The notes under the pieces: model-generated
Database searches by the model: none
Seen by the model: only the letters and a program-made list of their open reading frames with translations
Told to the model about the DNA's origin: nothing
Translations under genes and position numbers: made by a program
Shown here: positions 61,217 to 64,000 of the stretch, piece after piece
Position numbering within the stretch: position 1 is the first letter of the stretch
How the letters are laid out: the number at the start of each line of letters is the position of its first letter
Assembly: GCF_003284965.1 (NCBI RefSeq)
Contig: NZ_QMEW01000021.1
Coordinates: 1 to 64,000 of the forward strand
Reading direction: 5' to 3'
DNA: 64,000 nucleotides
Source: Mycolicibacterium sp. GF69
GTDB taxonomy: Bacteria; Actinomycetota; Actinomycetes; Mycobacteriales; Mycobacteriaceae

Positions 61217-61842
61217 AGCGCTCCACTGTCAATGGTCTTGATGTTCTCGGCGACGAACGGCAACGCCGCTCCGCCGTCCCAGCACAGCGCGGTCAGGTGC
61301 TCAACGAGCTCGACACGAGGCATCGTCTCTGTGCGACACCACCATTCGGCTGCGGCGACTGCCGAGCCCACGATCGCCCGAGACCACGGCGCGGCTGCCG
61401 GCGCGCGCTGATCGGAGGCGAAAGCGGCGGCCAGCATGAACTCGACGGCCACGGCCAACCGCTCGAACACCCCCGCGGCTGGATCTCCGCTGAGCGCGCG
61501 GTACAGATTCGGTTCGTCGGCGATCCAACCGCTGACCACGTCGAAGAACAACGACATCCGCTGCCGAAGATCGGTGGATCCGTCCGCGCGGCGGGTGATC
61601 TCAGCCAGCAGTCGCTGGGCCGTCCGCTCACTGAGCGCAGCCATCAGCGCGTCGCGATTGGGAAACATCGCGTACACAGCCGAGCGCACGAAACCGGCTT
61701 CGGCCGCGACATCGCCCAAACCAACCGTCGGGCCCTTCGAGCGAATCGCACGTTCGGCGGCGTCGAGCAGTGCGGCCTGCCGTTCGGCGGGGTCGACGCG
61801 CGAACCGGCCGGACGGCCACGCCCCCGCTTCTCGGGCTTCAC
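61213..61842 (-). CDS. TetR-family regulator
   Basis: 209 aa from a GTG at 61842. Basic N-terminus KPEKRGRGRPAGSRVD, then the TetR helix-turn-helix (RQAALLDAAERAIRSKGPTV and AEAGFVRSAVYAMFPNRDAL). The C-terminal ligand domain is unassigned. It begins 17 bp behind the polA stop, so polA transcription probably supplies it. The operator lies between it and the carotenoid oxygenase, its likely target. Confidence 0.93.
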   Translation of the reverse strand: MKPEKRGRGRPAGSRVDPAERQAALLDAAERAIRSKGPTVGLGDVAAEAGFVRSAVYAMFPNRDALMAALSERTAQRLLAEITRRADGSTDLRQRMSLFFDVVSGWIADEPNLYRALSGDPAAGVFERLAVAVEFMLAAAFASDQRAPAAAPWSRAIVGSAVAAAEWWCRTETMPRVELVEHLTALCWDGGAALPFVAENIKTIDSGAL

Positions 61843-61859
61843 AGGAAAAGCGTACGAGG

Positions 61860-64000
61860 CTAGTGAGCCGCGGCGTCCCAGCTTCGGCCGTAGCCGACCG
61901 ACACTTCCAGCGGCACATCAAGCGGGTAGGCGTTGCCCATCTGCTCGCGAACCAGGGCTTCGACTGTGTCCCGCTCCCCCTCGGCAACCTCGAAGAGCAG
62001 CTCATCGTGCACCTGGAGCAGCATCCGCGACTTCAGTCCGGCGTCCTTGAGCGCCGTGTCGACATTGATCATCGCGACCTTGATGATGTCGGCCGCGCTG
62101 CCCTGGATCGGCGCGTTGAGCGCTGCACGCTCGGCAGCCTCGCGGACGTTGCGGTTGCTGCTGTCCAACTCCGGTAGATAGCGCCGCCTGCCGAACACGG
62201 TCGACGTGTAGCCGTCCTTGCGCGCCTGGTCCACCACGTTGCGCAGGTAGTCGCGCACCCCGCCGAACCGGTCGAAGTACTGCTCCATTTGCACCTTGGC
62301 TTCTTCGGTGGAGATCTTGAGCTGGGCTGCCAGCCCGTAGGCGCTCAACCCGTAGGCCAGCCCGTACGACATCGCCTTGACGCGGCGTCGCAATTCGGGA
62401 TTGACCTCGTCGATCGGCACCGAGAACGCCCGTGAAGCGACGAAGGAGTGCAGATCCTCTCCGGTATTAAAAGCCTCGATGAGGCCGTCATCTTTGGACA
62501 AGTGCGCCATGATGCGCATCTCGATCTGGCTGTAGTCCGCGGTCATCAACTCCGCATAACCCTTGCCCACCACGAAGGCATCGCGGATCCGGCGGCCGGC
62601 GTCGGTGCGGATCGGGATGTTCTGCAGGTTGGGCTCGGTCGACGACAGCCGCCCCGTCGCGGCGATCGTCTGGTTGAAGGTGGTGTGAATGCGGCCGTCC
62701 GACGCGACCGAATTGAGCAGCCCGTCGACGGTGACCTTCAGCCGCGTGGCGTCGCGGTGGGCGAGCAGATGCTGCAGGAACGGATGGCCGGTTTTGTCGA
62801 AGAGTGACTGCAGCGCGTCGGCATCGGTGGTGTAGCCGGTCTTGGTGCGCTTGGTCTTGGGCATCTCCAGTTCGTCGAACAGCACCACCTGCAGCTGCTT
62901 CGGCGAGCCGAGGTTGATCTGTTTGCCGATCACCGCGTAGGCCGCCTCGGCCGCGTCGCGGATGTGGTCGGCGAACTCGCTTTGCAGCCGACCGAGTTGC
63001 TCGAGGTCCACCGCGATGCCGGCGGTCTCCATCTCGGCCAGCACCCGCTGCACCGGCAACTCCATGTTGTTGAGCAGCGCGAGCGAGTCGATGCGGGCCA
63101 GTTCCTCGTCGAGCGCGTCGGCGAGGTCCATCACGGCGCTGGCCCGCAGTATCACGGTCTGCACGGCCTGGTCATCGACGCCGTCATCATCGTCAAGCAG
63201 CGAAAGTTGTTGCTGTTCAGGGTTTTCGGCGCGCAGTTCGCGCTTCAGGTAACGCAGCGAGAGGTCGTCGAGCGTGAAGCTGCGCTGCCCCGGCCGGACC
63301 AGGTAGGCAGCCAGTGCCGTGTCCGAGGTGACGCCCGCGAGTTTCCACCCGCGGCCCTCGAGGTCGTGCATCGCCAGCTTGGCCTCGTGCAGCGCCTTGG
63401 GCGGCCCGGGGTCGGCCAGCCAGGAGGCCAGCGCCGCCTCGTCCTCGGCTGTCAATGTGGCGGTGTCGAGGTAACGGCCGTCGCCGTCCGGAGCGACGAT
63501 GGCCAGCGCGGTCGCGTCGGCGTCGAAGGCCAGGTGGGTGCCGACGACCGCCATCCCGAACCTCTTGCCCGAGCTGTGTTCGGCCAGCCAGGCCGCGAGC
63601 TCACCGGGCTCCAATGCCCCGCCACGCACGTCGAATCCCTGGTCGACCTCCGGGTCCGCCGACGCCAGCGTCTCGAACAGCCGATCGCGCAGCACTCGGA
63701 ATTCCAGGTCGTCGAAGAGCCGGTGGATCTGGTCCCGGTCCCATGGCTGCATGCGCAACGTGTCGGGCGTCTGCGGCAGCGGAACGTCTCGGACCAGGTC
63801 GGTCAGTTCCCGGTTGAGCACGACGCTCGACAGGTTGGCCCGCAACGCATCGCCGACCTTGCCTTTGACGGTGTCGACGTTGTCGACCAGCGCCTGCAGT
63901 GAGCCGAACTCGGCGATCCACTTGGTTGCGGTCTTCTCGCCGACGCCGGGGATGCCGGGCAGGTTGTCGCTGGGGTCGCCGCGCAGCGCCGCGAAGTCGG
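61860..64000 (-). CDS. polA: DNA polymerase I, 3' part (5' end outside window)
   Basis: The last ~713 aa are in the window. The right edge starts in the 5' nuclease, with the helix-hairpin-helix NLPGIPGVGEKTATKW. The 3'-5' exonuclease-like domain lacks its metal acids (the DTET-type strand reads MAVVGTHLAFDAD), as in other mycobacterial PolA. The polymerase domain is complete: motif A DYSQIEMRIMAH, motif B RRRVKAMSYGLAYG, motif C LLQVHDELLFEV. It fills gaps in excision repair and Okazaki processing. Confidence 0.97.
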   Translation of the reverse strand, partial: DFAALRGDPSDNLPGIPGVGEKTATKWIAEFGSLQALVDNVDTVKGKVGDALRANLSSVVLNRELTDLVRDVPLPQTPDTLRMQPWDRDQIHRLFDDLEFRVLRDRLFETLASADPEVDQGFDVRGGALEPGELAAWLAEHSSGKRFGMAVVGTHLAFDADATALAIVAPDGDGRYLDTATLTAEDEAALASWLADPGPPKALHEAKLAMHDLEGRGWKLAGVTSDTALAAYLVRPGQRSFTLDDLSLRYLKRELRAENPEQQQLSLLDDDDGVDDQAVQTVILRASAVMDLADALDEELARIDSLALLNNMELPVQRVLAEMETAGIAVDLEQLGRLQSEFADHIRDAAEAAYAVIGKQINLGSPKQLQVVLFDELEMPKTKRTKTGYTTDADALQSLFDKTGHPFLQHLLAHRDATRLKVTVDGLLNSVASDGRIHTTFNQTIAATGRLSSTEPNLQNIPIRTDAGRRIRDAFVVGKGYAELMTADYSQIEMRIMAHLSKDDGLIEAFNTGEDLHSFVASRAFSVPIDEVNPELRRRVKAMSYGLAYGLSAYGLAAQLKISTEEAKVQMEQYFDRFGGVRDYLRNVVDQARKDGYTSTVFGRRRYLPELDSSNRNVREAAERAALNAPIQGSAADIIKVAMINVDTALKDAGLKSRMLLQVHDELLFEVAEGERDTVEALVREQMGNAYPLDVPLEVSVGYGRSWDAAAH

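Overview
The window is chromosomal DNA of a fast-growing mycobacterium (Mycolicibacterium type). The evidence is high G+C, mycobacterial protein families throughout (LysX with an MprF-like half, a UdgX-type uracil-DNA glycosylase, the argCJBDFRGH cluster) and long stretches with the gene content of the M. tuberculosis Rv1683-1689, Rv1644-1659 and Rv1629-1640 regions, rearranged and with extra genes. Species cannot be named from this. A promoter-like site at the left edge points out of the window from behind tyrS, the place where fast growers keep their second rRNA operon.

Layout. 0.3-10 kb: tyrS and mpg; a divergent ABC exporter with its TetR regulator, whose start is covered by a 34-bp dyad; a Trm112-like protein; a secreted protein; a 989-aa lipase/acyl-CoA synthetase fusion; and an ABC-F ATPase. 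10-19.4 kb: the complete arginine operon plus a hydrolase. Almost every gene junction overlaps, except argG-argH, which holds a 63-bp inverted-repeat unit. An ARG box lies directly before argC. 19.5-24 kb: pheST and a class III adenylate cyclase. 24-27 kb: an MpaB-type oxygenase with a palindromic operator in its promoter, an acyl-CoA dehydrogenase and a small winged-helix protein. 26.9-29.1 kb: tsnR, rplT, rpmI and infC. infC starts at ATC behind a leader that holds a terminator and a tiny uORF. 29.1-33.2 kb: a DUF1844 protein, lysX and a small acidic protein.

33.2-39 kb is the least ordinary part. It is a compact minus-strand cassette of a TPR-like protein, a CHAT (caspase-like) protease with an intact His/Cys dyad, and two proteins of unknown family, preceded by an LpqH-like lipoprotein. 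Next to it is an AlkZ/YcaQ-like winged-helix glycosylase homologue. I consider this cassette the best candidate for an undescribed system.

39-64 kb carries DNA repair, envelope and stress genes: uvrA, an MBL-fold hydrolase, class I aldolase, an Lnt homologue with Ser in place of the catalytic Cys, a universal stress protein, a CapA-like GT-C mannosyltransferase, udgX, tRNA-Cys, an Rv1634-like MFS exporter, a RafH-type hibernation factor with a DosR-like box, uvrB, a DUF402 protein, coaE, rpsA, a PrsW-like protease, a carotenoid oxygenase with its TetR regulator, and the 3' part of polA, which runs off the right edge.

Regulation. uvrA, uvrB and the AlkZ-like gene share a TTGTCGGNG-N8-TANNNT promoter that matches the RecA/LexA-independent (PafBC) damage promoter of mycobacteria. 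Many genes look leaderless, with a -10 hexamer 6-9 nt before the start codon. The MFS exporter has a 19-bp-spacer promoter with an internal inverted repeat, typical of MerR/SoxR control.
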